64,000 nucleotides of DNA, from the NCBI GenBank assembly GCA_022771205.1, contig JALFCF010000005.1:26399-90398 (forward strand), given 5' to 3'. This stretch comes from Mycoplasmatota bacterium. Lineage in GTDB: Bacteria; Bacillota_I; Bacilli_A; RF39; UBA660. The position numbers and the translations under genes are program-made. Shown here piece by piece: positions 29,908-38,803 of this stretch; the stretch's first letter is position 1; each line of letters opens with the position of its first letter. A model generated the notes under the pieces. The model was given only the letters and a program-made list of their open reading frames with translations, searched no databases and had not been told where the DNA came from.

Positions 29908-31296
29908 CTATTTTTTTGTTAAAGAGGTAATAGCTGGTCCTTTAATTAACTCACCATCTAAAGAAAATCTTGAACCATGACATGGACAATCCCAAGTTTT
30001 ATCATAAGAATTAAAAACTAAATGACATTTCATATGAGGACATAATAAACAAATTTTATGAATTTTATGTTCTTCATCTTCATAAATTGCGTGTAAAATC
30101 CCATTAATTCTAATATAAGAAGGATTGTTTTTTTTCAAAAAAGCTTTTGTAATTGCCTTCATATAATGAAAAGTTCCTAAAAAAGAATTAATAGCTAATC
30201 CTAAATTCATCCTTGTTGGAGAAAATAAATCTTGATACAAAGCAGTATGATATAAAATAAAACTAGAAATAATTCTCCCCGCTAAAACGCAATTAGTCAT
30301 TCCCCAACCTCGATAAGCAGTGCCTACATAAAGATGACTATCAAATCTTCCAATAAAGGGTAACAAATCATGACTAACAATATCTTGATTATCCCATGTT
30401 CGTTCAGGTATTTTATCAAATAATCTTTTAAAATCAGAACGGCTTTTATCATAGTTCTTACCAAAATCAATTTTTTCAGTTAATCGATGACGATTAGAGC
30501 CATATAATAAATAGTTTTTATAATAACGAATTGAATGTAAATCAGAATCAATGTTTATAGCTGTAAATAATGAAGGATGAGATATTTTGGCAGCATTTAC
30601 ATATTCTCTTTGTACATAAGTTTTAAGAGGAAATAAATTTGGAAGTAAAAAGAAAGGATAATGATTTGCAATTACCACGTTCTTCGCAAAAAAATCTCCA
30701 TTGGTAGTATGAATAAGATAATGTCCATCCTCTTTTTTCATATCAAACACCAAAGTATTTTCATAAATAAAAACTTTAGAAATTAAAGCCTTATAAAGTC
30801 CAGATAAAAATTTTAAAGGATGAAAAACATAAGAATCAGAAATCCCAATACCAGAAGAGATGTTTGGATGTTGCACTTCATAAGGATGAGCACCAAAACT
30901 TTCTAATAATTTTTTCTCAAATTGAATCTTTGAATCATTTTCCTTATTCAAACAGAAAATAATAGATGGAACTTTTTCCAATTCACAAGATATATTTTCA
31001 TCTTCAATAATTTTTAACAATTCCCAAATAGCTTCTTTCTGTGACAAATAATAAGATTCTGCTTTATCTCCTAATCTTTGATATATATCTCCTTGTAAAT
31101 ACGTAATTTTAGCTGTAGAGCGACTAGTAACACCACCACCAATTTTCGACTGTTCGAATACAGCAACCTTCAAACTAGAATTTCTTAAATAATAAGCTGT
31201 GCTTAAACCAGTAAGTCCTCCTCCAATTATAGCAACATCCAATTTACGAACAGGATTTTCAAAATTAAATGTAGGAAAATCTGCATTCCAAAACAT
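29908..31296 (-). CDS. FAD-dependent oxidoreductase with C-terminal Rieske [2Fe-2S] domain
   Basis: DVAIIGGGLTGLSTAYYLRN (Rossmann) and CPHMKCHLVFNSYDKTWDCPCHGSRFSLDGELIKGPA (Rieske). Confidence 0.93.
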   Translation of the reverse strand: MFWNADFPTFNFENPVRKLDVAIIGGGLTGLSTAYYLRNSSLKVAVFEQSKIGGGVTSRSTAKITYLQGDIYQRLGDKAESYYLSQKEAIWELLKIIEDENISCELEKVPSIIFCLNKENDSKIQFEKKLLESFGAHPYEVQHPNISSGIGISDSYVFHPLKFLSGLYKALISKVFIYENTLVFDMKKEDGHYLIHTTNGDFFAKNVVIANHYPFFLLPNLFPLKTYVQREYVNAAKISHPSLFTAINIDSDLHSIRYYKNYLLYGSNRHRLTEKIDFGKNYDKSRSDFKRLFDKIPERTWDNQDIVSHDLLPFIGRFDSHLYVGTAYRGWGMTNCVLAGRIISSFILYHTALYQDLFSPTRMNLGLAINSFLGTFHYMKAITKAFLKKNNPSYIRINGILHAIYEDEEHKIHKICLLCPHMKCHLVFNSYDKTWDCPCHGSRFSLDGELIKGPAITSLTKK

Positions 31297-31350
31297 AACA
31301 TCACCAATAATAAGATACCCAAAACATTTGAATAAATACAAAAAAAGATA

Positions 31351-32061
31351 TTATTTAAAATATCTTTCTTTAAAATAATTATATAATTGATTGCACTTTT
31401 CTTTATCCATATCTTGTTTGTCTTCATATGGATAGGAAAATCCTAATTGGATATATTTTTCACGTCCTAAACGATGGAATGGAAGAAAATCTACTCTCTC
31501 AACATTATGAATATGTTGCAAATAATCTACTAAACTATCCATATACTCATAATTATCCATAATACCAGGAACAATAACTTGACGAATCCAAATCTTTTTA
31601 TTCATCTCGTTACAAACATCAATAAAATGTTCCACTTCTTTCATTTCTAAACCTGTAATATTACGATATTCTTCTGGATTAGTATGCTTAATATCTAAAA
31701 GAACTAAATCAACATAAGATAAAAGTTCACGATAATCTCCTAATCCTACACCAGAAGTATCTATCGCAATATGAATATTATCTTTTTTTAACAATTTGCA
31801 AACCTCAATAATAAATTCACTATGTAATAATGGTTCACCACCAGAAAAAGTAACTCCTCCATTTTTCTTAAAGTAAGGTTCACACCTTTTAATTTTTTTT
31901 ACTAATTCTTCTGGTGTATAATTTTCTTCTCGTTTCTTCCACATCTCTGGATTATGACAATATTTGCAACGCAACATACATCCATTAAAGAATACCACAC
32001 ATCGAATACCCGGACCATCAACCAATCCAAAAGTTTCTATTGAATCAATACTAGCTTTCAT
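31351..32061 (-). CDS. pflA: Pyruvate formate-lyase activating enzyme (radical SAM)
   Basis: VDGPGIRCVVFFNGCMLRCKYCHNPEMW; next to pflB. Confidence 0.95.
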   Translation of the reverse strand: MKASIDSIETFGLVDGPGIRCVVFFNGCMLRCKYCHNPEMWKKREENYTPEELVKKIKRCEPYFKKNGGVTFSGGEPLLHSEFIIEVCKLLKKDNIHIAIDTSGVGLGDYRELLSYVDLVLLDIKHTNPEEYRNITGLEMKEVEHFIDVCNEMNKKIWIRQVIVPGIMDNYEYMDSLVDYLQHIHNVERVDFLPFHRLGREKYIQLGFSYPYEDKQDMDKEKCNQLYNYFKERYFK

Positions 32062-32063
32062 AA

Positions 32064-34298
32064 TTACATTTTCTCATGGAATGTTCTAGCAATAACTTCC
32101 TCTTGTTGCTTTCTAGTTAATTTATTAAAACGTACTGCATATCCAGAAACACGAATAGTAAGTAATGGATATTTATCAGGGTTGTTCATAGCATCTACTA
32201 ACATTTCACGATTTAATACGTTAACATTTAAGTGATGTGCTCCTTGAACAAAGTATCCATCCATTAAGTTAACTAAGTTTTCTACTCTTTCTTCATCAGT
32301 CTGTCCTAAAGCACTAGGTACAACAGAGAACGTATTAGAAATACCATCACGACAACAATTTGCCCAGTCTAATTTAGCAACAGAGTTTAACGAAGCAATA
32401 GCACCACTTTGATCTCTTCCATGCATTGGATTAGCACCAGGTGCGAATGCCACACCAGCTTTTCTACCATCAGGAGTAGCACCAGTATTAGAACCATATA
32501 CTACGTTAGATGTAATAGTAAGTACAGATAATGTTGGATGAGCATTTCTATAGCAAGGATGAGAACTTAATTCTTTGTAGAATACATCTAAGATTTCTTT
32601 TCCAATCTCATCTACTCTATCATCATCATTACCGTATTTAGGGAAATCTCCTTCAATTTCAAAATCAACAGTGATTCCATCCTCATCACGAATTGGTTTA
32701 ACTTTTGCATATTTAATAGCAGAAAGTGAATCTACTGCTACAGAAAATCCTGCTACACCATATGCCATTAAACGATTTACATATGTATCATGTAAAGCCA
32801 TTTGTCCAGCTTCATAGGCATATTTATCATGCATATAATGAATAATGTTCATTGCATCAGAATAGATTCTAGCAACTTCATGCATCATCTTAAAATAAGC
32901 ATCTTTAACTTTATCATAGTCAAGTACTTCATCAGTCATCTTTTCAAATCCAGGAATTACTAACTCACGTTTAACTTCATCAACACCACCATTAATAGCA
33001 TAAAGTAATGTCTTAGCTAAGTTACAACGAGCTCCAAAGAATTGCATATCTTTACCAACGCGCATTGCAGATACACAACAAGCAATTGCATAATCATCAC
33101 CCATACTTGGACGCATAACATCATCATTTTCATATTGAATAGAATCAGTTGCAATACTAACTTTAGCACAATATTTCTTCCAAGGTTCTGGTAAATTTTG
33201 TGCCCATAAAATAGTCATATTTGGTTCTGGAGCACTCTCTAAGTTTTCTAATGTATGAACAATACGGAAAGAAGTCTTATTAACCATAGACTTACCGTCA
33301 GTTGTAACACCACCTAAAGAACAAGTTACCCAAGTTGGATCTCCAGAGAACAATTCATCATAATCAGGTGTTCTTAAATGACGAGCAGCTCTTAATTTGA
33401 TAACAAAATGATCAATAATTTCTTGAGCTTCTTCTTCAGTTAAAGTACCATTCTTAAAGTCTCTTTCGAAGTAAATATCAAAGAATGCATCTACTCTACC
33501 TAAAGACATAGCAGCACCATTATCTTCTTTAATAGCTGCTAAATAACCAAAATAAGTCCATTGAACAGCTTCTTTAGCATTGCTAGCTGGTTTAGAAATA
33601 TCAAAACCATATCTTGCTGCCATATCTTTAATTTCTTTTAAAGCCTTATACTGCATAGAAATTTCTTCACGTAAACGAATAGTTTCATCATCCATTACCG
33701 TGATTTTCATATTATCCCAATCACTCTTCTTTTGTTGCATTAAATAATCAATACCATAAAGAGCGATTCTACGATAGTCACCAATAATTCTTCCACGACC
33801 ATAAGCATCAGGAAGACCAGTTAATAATTTATTATGACGAGCTTTTCGAATTTCGCTAGTATAAGCATCAAAAACTCCATCATTATGTGTTTTTACTAAA
33901 TTAGTTCCTTTAATAAAATTTTCAAGAGCTTCATTCATTTTATAACCATAAGCTTCAAGCTCCTGATAAACCATTTTTATTCCACCCTTAGGTACAATAC
34001 TTCTCTTACCTAATTTATCTGTTTGAAGACCAACAATAACATTATCATCTTCGCTAATATATCCTGGTTCAAAAGCATTAATTCCAGCTGGATGATCTAC
34101 ATCAATATCGATAACATGTTTTTTTACTTCTTCTTTACACATATCTTCATATACTTGTAAAACACGTTTTGTTTTTTCAGTAGGACCACTTAAAAATGAT
34201 TCATCACCATCATAAGCTACATAGTTTTGTTTAATGAAATCACTAACATTAATCTCATTACACCATGTACCTTCATTAAAATCTTTCCATTGTTCCAT
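32064..34298 (-). CDS. pflB: Formate C-acetyltransferase
   Basis: [38 protein letters not shown]-terminal glycyl-radical motif [15 protein letters not shown]. Confidence 0.97.
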   Translation of the reverse strand: MEQWKDFNEGTWCNEINVSDFIKQNYVAYDGDESFLSGPTEKTKRVLQVYEDMCKEEVKKHVIDIDVDHPAGINAFEPGYISEDDNVIVGLQTDKLGKRSIVPKGGIKMVYQELEAYGYKMNEALENFIKGTNLVKTHNDGVFDAYTSEIRKARHNKLLTGLPDAYGRGRIIGDYRRIALYGIDYLMQQKKSDWDNMKITVMDDETIRLREEISMQYKALKEIKDMAARYGFDISKPASNAKEAVQWTYFGYLAAIKEDNGAAMSLGRVDAFFDIYFERDFKNGTLTEEEAQEIIDHFVIKLRAARHLRTPDYDELFSGDPTWVTCSLGGVTTDGKSMVNKTSFRIVHTLENLESAPEPNMTILWAQNLPEPWKKYCAKVSIATDSIQYENDDVMRPSMGDDYAIACCVSAMRVGKDMQFFGARCNLAKTLLYAINGGVDEVKRELVIPGFEKMTDEVLDYDKVKDAYFKMMHEVARIYSDAMNIIHYMHDKYAYEAGQMALHDTYVNRLMAYGVAGFSVAVDSLSAIKYAKVKPIRDEDGITVDFEIEGDFPKYGNDDDRVDEIGKEILDVFYKELSSHPCYRNAHPTLSVLTITSNVVYGSNTGATPDGRKAGVAFAPGANPMHGRDQSGAIASLNSVAKLDWANCCRDGISNTFSVVPSALGQTDEERVENLVNLMDGYFVQGAHHLNVNVLNREMLVDAMNNPDKYPLLTIRVSGYAVRFNKLTRKQQEEVIARTFHEKM

Positions 34299-34423
34299 TA
34301 ATAATCACCTTCCCAAATGATATTATACCATAAACCATATAATTTCTATTCATATATTGTTAAGTTTTTGCACAATTTTACAGCTAGATTTTTATAAAAA
34401 TATATGATATAATCTTCGCATAC

Positions 34424-34803
34424 GGGGCTGACACGGTTTCGACGGGAATAGTAGAGCATAGATGGCAAGTCGAAGGTCCACGTTAAGGACACAAAAAAAT
34501 AAACGCAAACAAAATTAAAAATGCAGTTGCTAACATGTTTGGTGGAAACCAAGCTGTAGCATTTGCCTAATAATATAAAGGCCTGCGCTTTCTTTTATTT
34601 CTTACCTAGGAAATAATCGAAGGTTCATATTTTATAGGTTATAGCTATTTTTTTCCCAAAAAATAGAAAGAATTTAAGGGATAATATATTATCTTGGTCG
34701 TTAACTACTTGGATAGTATATGAATGAAATTAGTTAACTAAACTTGTAGAAGTTTATGTAGCTCTATTTTCGGACAGGAGTTCGATTCTCCTCAGCTCCA
34801 CCA
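34424..34803 (+). ncRNA. ssrA: tmRNA
   Basis: GGGGCTGACACGGTTTCGACGGG 5' end; 3' GGAGTTCGATTCTCCTCAGCTCCACCA; 7-bp acceptor; tag ORF 34505-34570 ANKIKNAVANMFGGNQAVAFA followed by TAATAA. Confidence 0.97.
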
Positions 34804-34837
34804 ATTAAACAATTCCTCGATATTTCGAGTAACAATA

Positions 34838-34870
34838 AAAAAACTAGAAGTAAATTCTAGTTTTTTATTA
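34838..34870 (+). terminator. Intrinsic terminator after tmRNA
   Basis: aaaaaactagaa gtaa attctagttttttat hairpin with T-run. Confidence 0.75.
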
Positions 34871-34932
34871 TATGTTTTTAACTTCAACTTCATACGTAAA
34901 ATACTATAAATTATAACAACCCGTTAAAAAAA

Positions 34933-35331
34933 CTATTTAACTTTAAGTTTGGCACCAGAAATCATAGAAGTAAATCTACTACTATCAAAATTACCTTTGA
35001 TCTCTGAATCACCATAAACTACAGTCATTCCATCAAGCTCAACAAATCGTCTTATAAAATCTGGTAACAATTCCTCTGGTATGCTTGTTCCACCGACGAT
35101 ACCAGTATTATCTGTTGTGAAATCACCATCTTTTCCAACAAAAAATGGCATTAAAAAATCTTTTCTTTCTTCCATACTTCTATATGAGTTAATACCATAA
35201 TAAGGAAGTAAAGAATTTTCAAAAATAAAATAAACTCTATCAGCATCTTCCTTTGAATCATATGAAAAAGTCAAAAAATATTGCTCTCCAAAATCAAAAT
35301 ATTGTCCTTTTTGTAATTCTGCTTTTATCAT
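34933..35331 (-). CDS. Hypothetical protein (~132 aa)
   Basis: Complete ORF; no family recognised. Confidence 0.5.
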   Translation of the reverse strand: MIKAELQKGQYFDFGEQYFLTFSYDSKEDADRVYFIFENSLLPYYGINSYRSMEERKDFLMPFFVGKDGDFTTDNTGIVGGTSIPEELLPDFIRRFVELDGMTVVYGDSEIKGNFDSSRFTSMISGAKLKVK

Positions 35332-35468
35332 CCTATCCTCCTCGCGACATGACATATTATAACATATTTTAATTAAAATAGCTAACTAAAACAATCAACA
35401 TTAATAAAGATTGACTTTCTAACTCTTTAATTATAAAATACATAGATGTTAAAGAAAGAAGGATAAAA

Positions 35469-36707
35469 ATGGCAAAAGAGTTCTACTTTGAAATTACTAA
35501 AAGAATACCAAATCAACTAGGAAGGGCCGGTATTATTCATACACCTCATGGAAATATTAAAACACCAGCCTTTATAGCAGTTGGTACAAAAGGAGAAGTA
35601 AAATTTTTAACACCAGAAGATTTAAAAAGTATAAATGCCCAAGCAATGCTAAGCAATGGTTACCACCTTCAAAATATAAAAGAAGAAATAGCAACAGCTG
35701 GTGGTTTAGCTAAATATTCTAAATGGAATGGACCAACAATCACAGATTCAGGGGGCTTTCAAGTAATGTCACTAGGATCAGGGCTAGGAAAAGTAGTAAG
35801 TATGGAAAGAGAAAAAGAAATCAAAAATACTGAAAAAAAGGACAGATTAGCCCATGTATCAGAAAACGGAGTAAATTTCTACGACCCTATTCTAGAAAAA
35901 GAAGATTTTATAGGTCCAGAAGAATCCATGCAAATTCAATGTAAAATCGGAGCAGATATACATATGGCATTTGATGAACTAACATCTCTAGCAGACGATT
36001 ACGAATACAATAAAGAAGCCCTAGCAAGAACAGAACGTTGGGCTTTACGAAGTTTAGAAGAACATAAAAAACATTGTAGAGATTTAGGATATTATCAAGC
36101 TCTATATGGCGTATTACAAGGTGGAAGATGGGAAGATTTAAGACGAAGCACAGCAAAAAAAATGGCACAAATGAAATTTGATGGCTATGGATTGGGTGGA
36201 GCATTTTTAAAAGAAGACTTAGGAAAAATTTTACAATGGTGTTGTGAAGAATTGCCAGAAGATAAACCTAGACACTTACTAGGGCTATCTCGACCTGATG
36301 ACATTTTAATAGGAATCAGTATGGGAGCAGATACGTTTGACTGTGTAGCCCCAACTAGAGAAGCAAGGCATGGAAGAATATATACTAAGACTGGTTATAT
36401 TAAACTATCAAAGTTTAAAAATGATAATACACCTCTAGATAAAAATTGTGACTGCCCGACATGTCAAGCTGGTTGGACTAGAAAAGAATTAATAGCATTA
36501 ATGAAATCAGAAAAAACAGAAGAAAGAATAAAATATTTTAACTTAGCTTCATTACACAATTTACGCTTTATTATAAGATTAACAGAAGAAGCAAGAGAAG
36601 CTATTTTAAATAACAAATTCGAAGAATACAAAAATAATTTTTTAAAGACATATTATCAAACAGAAACAAGCAAGTTGACAAATCAAAATAATTATGATAA
36701 AATGTAG
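35469..36707 (+). CDS. tgt: Queuine/archaeosine tRNA-ribosyltransferase family protein (Tgt-like, divergent)
   Basis: ITDSGGFQVMSLG, GVLQGGRWEDLRR, GADTFDCVAPTREARHG, Zn motif CDCPTC...H. Confidence 0.88.
   Translation: MAKEFYFEITKRIPNQLGRAGIIHTPHGNIKTPAFIAVGTKGEVKFLTPEDLKSINAQAMLSNGYHLQNIKEEIATAGGLAKYSKWNGPTITDSGGFQVMSLGSGLGKVVSMEREKEIKNTEKKDRLAHVSENGVNFYDPILEKEDFIGPEESMQIQCKIGADIHMAFDELTSLADDYEYNKEALARTERWALRSLEEHKKHCRDLGYYQALYGVLQGGRWEDLRRSTAKKMAQMKFDGYGLGGAFLKEDLGKILQWCCEELPEDKPRHLLGLSRPDDILIGISMGADTFDCVAPTREARHGRIYTKTGYIKLSKFKNDNTPLDKNCDCPTCQAGWTRKELIALMKSEKTEERIKYFNLASLHNLRFIIRLTEEAREAILNNKFEEYKNNFLKTYYQTETSKLTNQNNYDKM
36675..36703 (+). promoter_or_regulatory. Sigma-A promoter P1 at the 3' end of tgt, driving the thr leader
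   Basis: TTGACA (36675-36680), 17-nt spacer, TAAAAT (36698-36703). Confidence 0.75.
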
Positions 36708-36731
36708 ACACTTTTTGAAAGGGAGAATATT

Positions 36732-36809
36732 ATGAAAAACAATCAATTAACAACTACTACGACTACTACAAAATCAATTATTACTATTGATTGTTTTAGC
36801 ATTGTTTAA
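36732..36809 (+). CDS. Threonine-rich leader peptide MKNNQLTTTTTTTKSIITIDCFSIV
   Basis: SD AGGGAG at 36719-36724; 25 codons; seven consecutive Thr codons ACA ACT ACT ACG ACT ACT ACA; attenuator-like inverted repeats and terminator downstream. Confidence 0.85.
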   Translation: MKNNQLTTTTTTTKSIITIDCFSIV

Positions 36810-36843
36810 TAAATAATAAACATCAAAGTTTATTTAAAAAAAC

Positions 36844-36874
36844 AAGTCTATTACAATCAATGTAATAGACTTTT
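36844..36874 (+). terminator. Attenuator terminator (3:4 hairpin)
   Basis: aagtctattaca-atcaa-tgtaatagactt perfect 12-bp stem followed by TT. Confidence 0.8.
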
Positions 36875-36877
36875 AAT

Positions 36878-36906
36878 TTGTGCAAGATTAAAAAGAATGC
36901 TATACT
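36878..36906 (+). promoter_or_regulatory. Putative second promoter P2 for thrS T-box
   Basis: TTGTGC, 17-nt spacer, TATACT. Confidence 0.6.
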
Positions 36907-36954
36907 AAAAATGAAAAACTATAATATAGGACATGATTATTAAAAAACTATTTT

Positions 36955-37115
36955 AAAGAGAGTTATCAGACGGTGAAAGATAATAAATAGTTTTAATGAT
37001 TACTACCTATTATGTTGCCCTCGAAAGAGATTGCCCGAAAACATCGGTTATACAATTAAGTAAAAATAAGGATGGTACCGTCTTATAGACTCCTATGACG
37101 GTACCATTCTTTTTG
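36955..37115 (+). promoter_or_regulatory. T-box leader of thrS (predicted specifier ACU, Thr)
   Basis: Stem I-like agagagttatcagacggtgaaag...gattACTacc; T-box AAGGATGGTACCG; terminator gatggtaccgtc...gacggtaccattcttttt. Confidence 0.9.
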
Positions 37116-37128
37116 TTTTATAAAGGAG

Positions 37129-37176
37129 ATGATAAAATTGACGACCGAAACAGAAAATGGTACGAAACACTCCTAA
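37129..37176 (+). other. Mini-ORF between T-box terminator and thrS (MIKLTTETENGTKHS)
   Basis: ATG 37129 or in-frame TTG 37138 near SD AAAGGAG; four Thr codons; stop at 37174-37176. Confidence 0.4.
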
Positions 37177-37208
37177 TCAAAAAGTAAAATCAAGAAAGAA
37201 GGTAAAAT

Positions 37209-38744
37209 ATGATAAGTGAAAAAGCAGCTTTATTATTAAAACAAGTAATTAAAGAAAGCAATATAGAAGTTAAATTAGATAATTATAACTTTAATGAAGA
37301 TGAATTTTATTATGAATTTAAAATTAATAATAAAATCAGTGAAAATGATTTTAAAAACATAGAAAAAAGAATACATGAACTAGATAATAGCTTGTATGTC
37401 AAATTATTAAGAATAAGTGGCGTTTATTTAGATGGTAATGCAAACAATGAAATGATAGATAGAATATCTGGAAAAGCCTTTGAGAATGAAGAAAAATTAA
37501 ATGAATATTTACACTTTTTAGAACAAGCCAAAGAAAGAGATCATAGAAAAATAGGTAGAGATTTGGATCTATTCTGTTTTTCTGATTATATAGGACCAGG
37601 ATTGCCATTATACACTCCTAGAGGAACAATCATAAAAGATGAATTACAAAAAGAAATAGAAAAAGTATGTAGAAAGTATGGCTTTCAAAAAGTCAGTTGC
37701 CCATCACTCGCAGATATATCATTATTTGAAACTTCTGGACATGCTGCAAAATTTAATGATGAACTGTTTAGAGTATCATCACCAAAAGGCCATGAATTTG
37801 TATTAAAGCCCGTACAATGTCCACATCATACTCAAATATATGCTTCAAAAATAAGAAGTTATAAAGAACTACCAATTAGATATATGGAATCAGATAAACA
37901 ATATAGAGCAGAATTACAAGGAGCAGTCAATGGCCTATCTAGAGTCTACGCTATAACTGTAGAAGATGGGCATTCATTCTGTAGAATAAGCCAAGTGAAA
38001 GATGAAGTAAAAAATATGTGTAACTTAATTAAAGAATTCTATACAAGAATGGGTCTATGGAATAATAACTGGGTATCTTTATCAGTAAGAGATAAAAACC
38101 ATCCTGAAAAATATATAGGTAGTAAAAAAGATTGGGGTTTTTGTGAACAAATACTTCAAGAAGTTTCTGATGAATTAGGATTAAATGCAAAACGTTGTGA
38201 AGGAGAAGCAGCTCTTTACGGACCAAAATTAGATTTTATGTTTGAAGATGCTTTAGGAAAAGAAATACAAATACCTACTGTACAGTTAGATTTTTCGACT
38301 CCTAAAAGATTTGAATTGTCATATATCAATGAATGTGGAGAAAAAGAAATACCAGTAATGGTACATAGAGCAGTACTAGGCTCTTATGAAAGATTTTTAG
38401 TATTATTACTAGAGCAAACTAAAGGAATTTTACCACTATGGTTGTCACCGGTACAAGTAAATATTATTCCAGTAAATATAAAATACCATGATGAGTACTG
38501 TAAACAATTGAAACAAAAATTACTAGAAGAAGATATTCGTGTAGAATATAATGATGAAGAAATTAGTATGAATAAAAAAATAAGAAATAGTAATATAATG
38601 AAAAACCCATACACTATTATTATAGGAGATAAAGAAAGAGACAATAATCTGATAAGTTATAGAAAATATGGTAGTGAAGAATCTGTCTCTATGCCTATAA
38701 AAGAATTCGTCAACAAAATAAAAAACGAAATAAAAGAAAGATAG
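37209..38744 (+). CDS. thrS: Threonyl-tRNA synthetase lacking TGS and editing regions
   Basis: LLRISGVYLDGNANNEMIDRI, RDHRKIGRDLDLF, KPVQCPHHTQIY, TVEDGHSFC, IPVMVHRAVLGSYERF; only about 62 residues precede the ISGVY block. Confidence 0.95.
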   Translation: MISEKAALLLKQVIKESNIEVKLDNYNFNEDEFYYEFKINNKISENDFKNIEKRIHELDNSLYVKLLRISGVYLDGNANNEMIDRISGKAFENEEKLNEYLHFLEQAKERDHRKIGRDLDLFCFSDYIGPGLPLYTPRGTIIKDELQKEIEKVCRKYGFQKVSCPSLADISLFETSGHAAKFNDELFRVSSPKGHEFVLKPVQCPHHTQIYASKIRSYKELPIRYMESDKQYRAELQGAVNGLSRVYAITVEDGHSFCRISQVKDEVKNMCNLIKEFYTRMGLWNNNWVSLSVRDKNHPEKYIGSKKDWGFCEQILQEVSDELGLNAKRCEGEAALYGPKLDFMFEDALGKEIQIPTVQLDFSTPKRFELSYINECGEKEIPVMVHRAVLGSYERFLVLLLEQTKGILPLWLSPVQVNIIPVNIKYHDEYCKQLKQKLLEEDIRVEYNDEEISMNKKIRNSNIMKNPYTIIIGDKERDNNLISYRKYGSEESVSMPIKEFVNKIKNEIKER

Positions 38745-38803
38745 TAAAAATCTTTCTTTTTTTTATATAAATGTTATAATTAAAAAAGATAAGGAGAAAT
38801 AAT

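Noticed and set aside
34346-34552. 68-aa minus-strand ORF
   Set aside because: Antisense to the tmRNA gene; no SD or protein-like composition.
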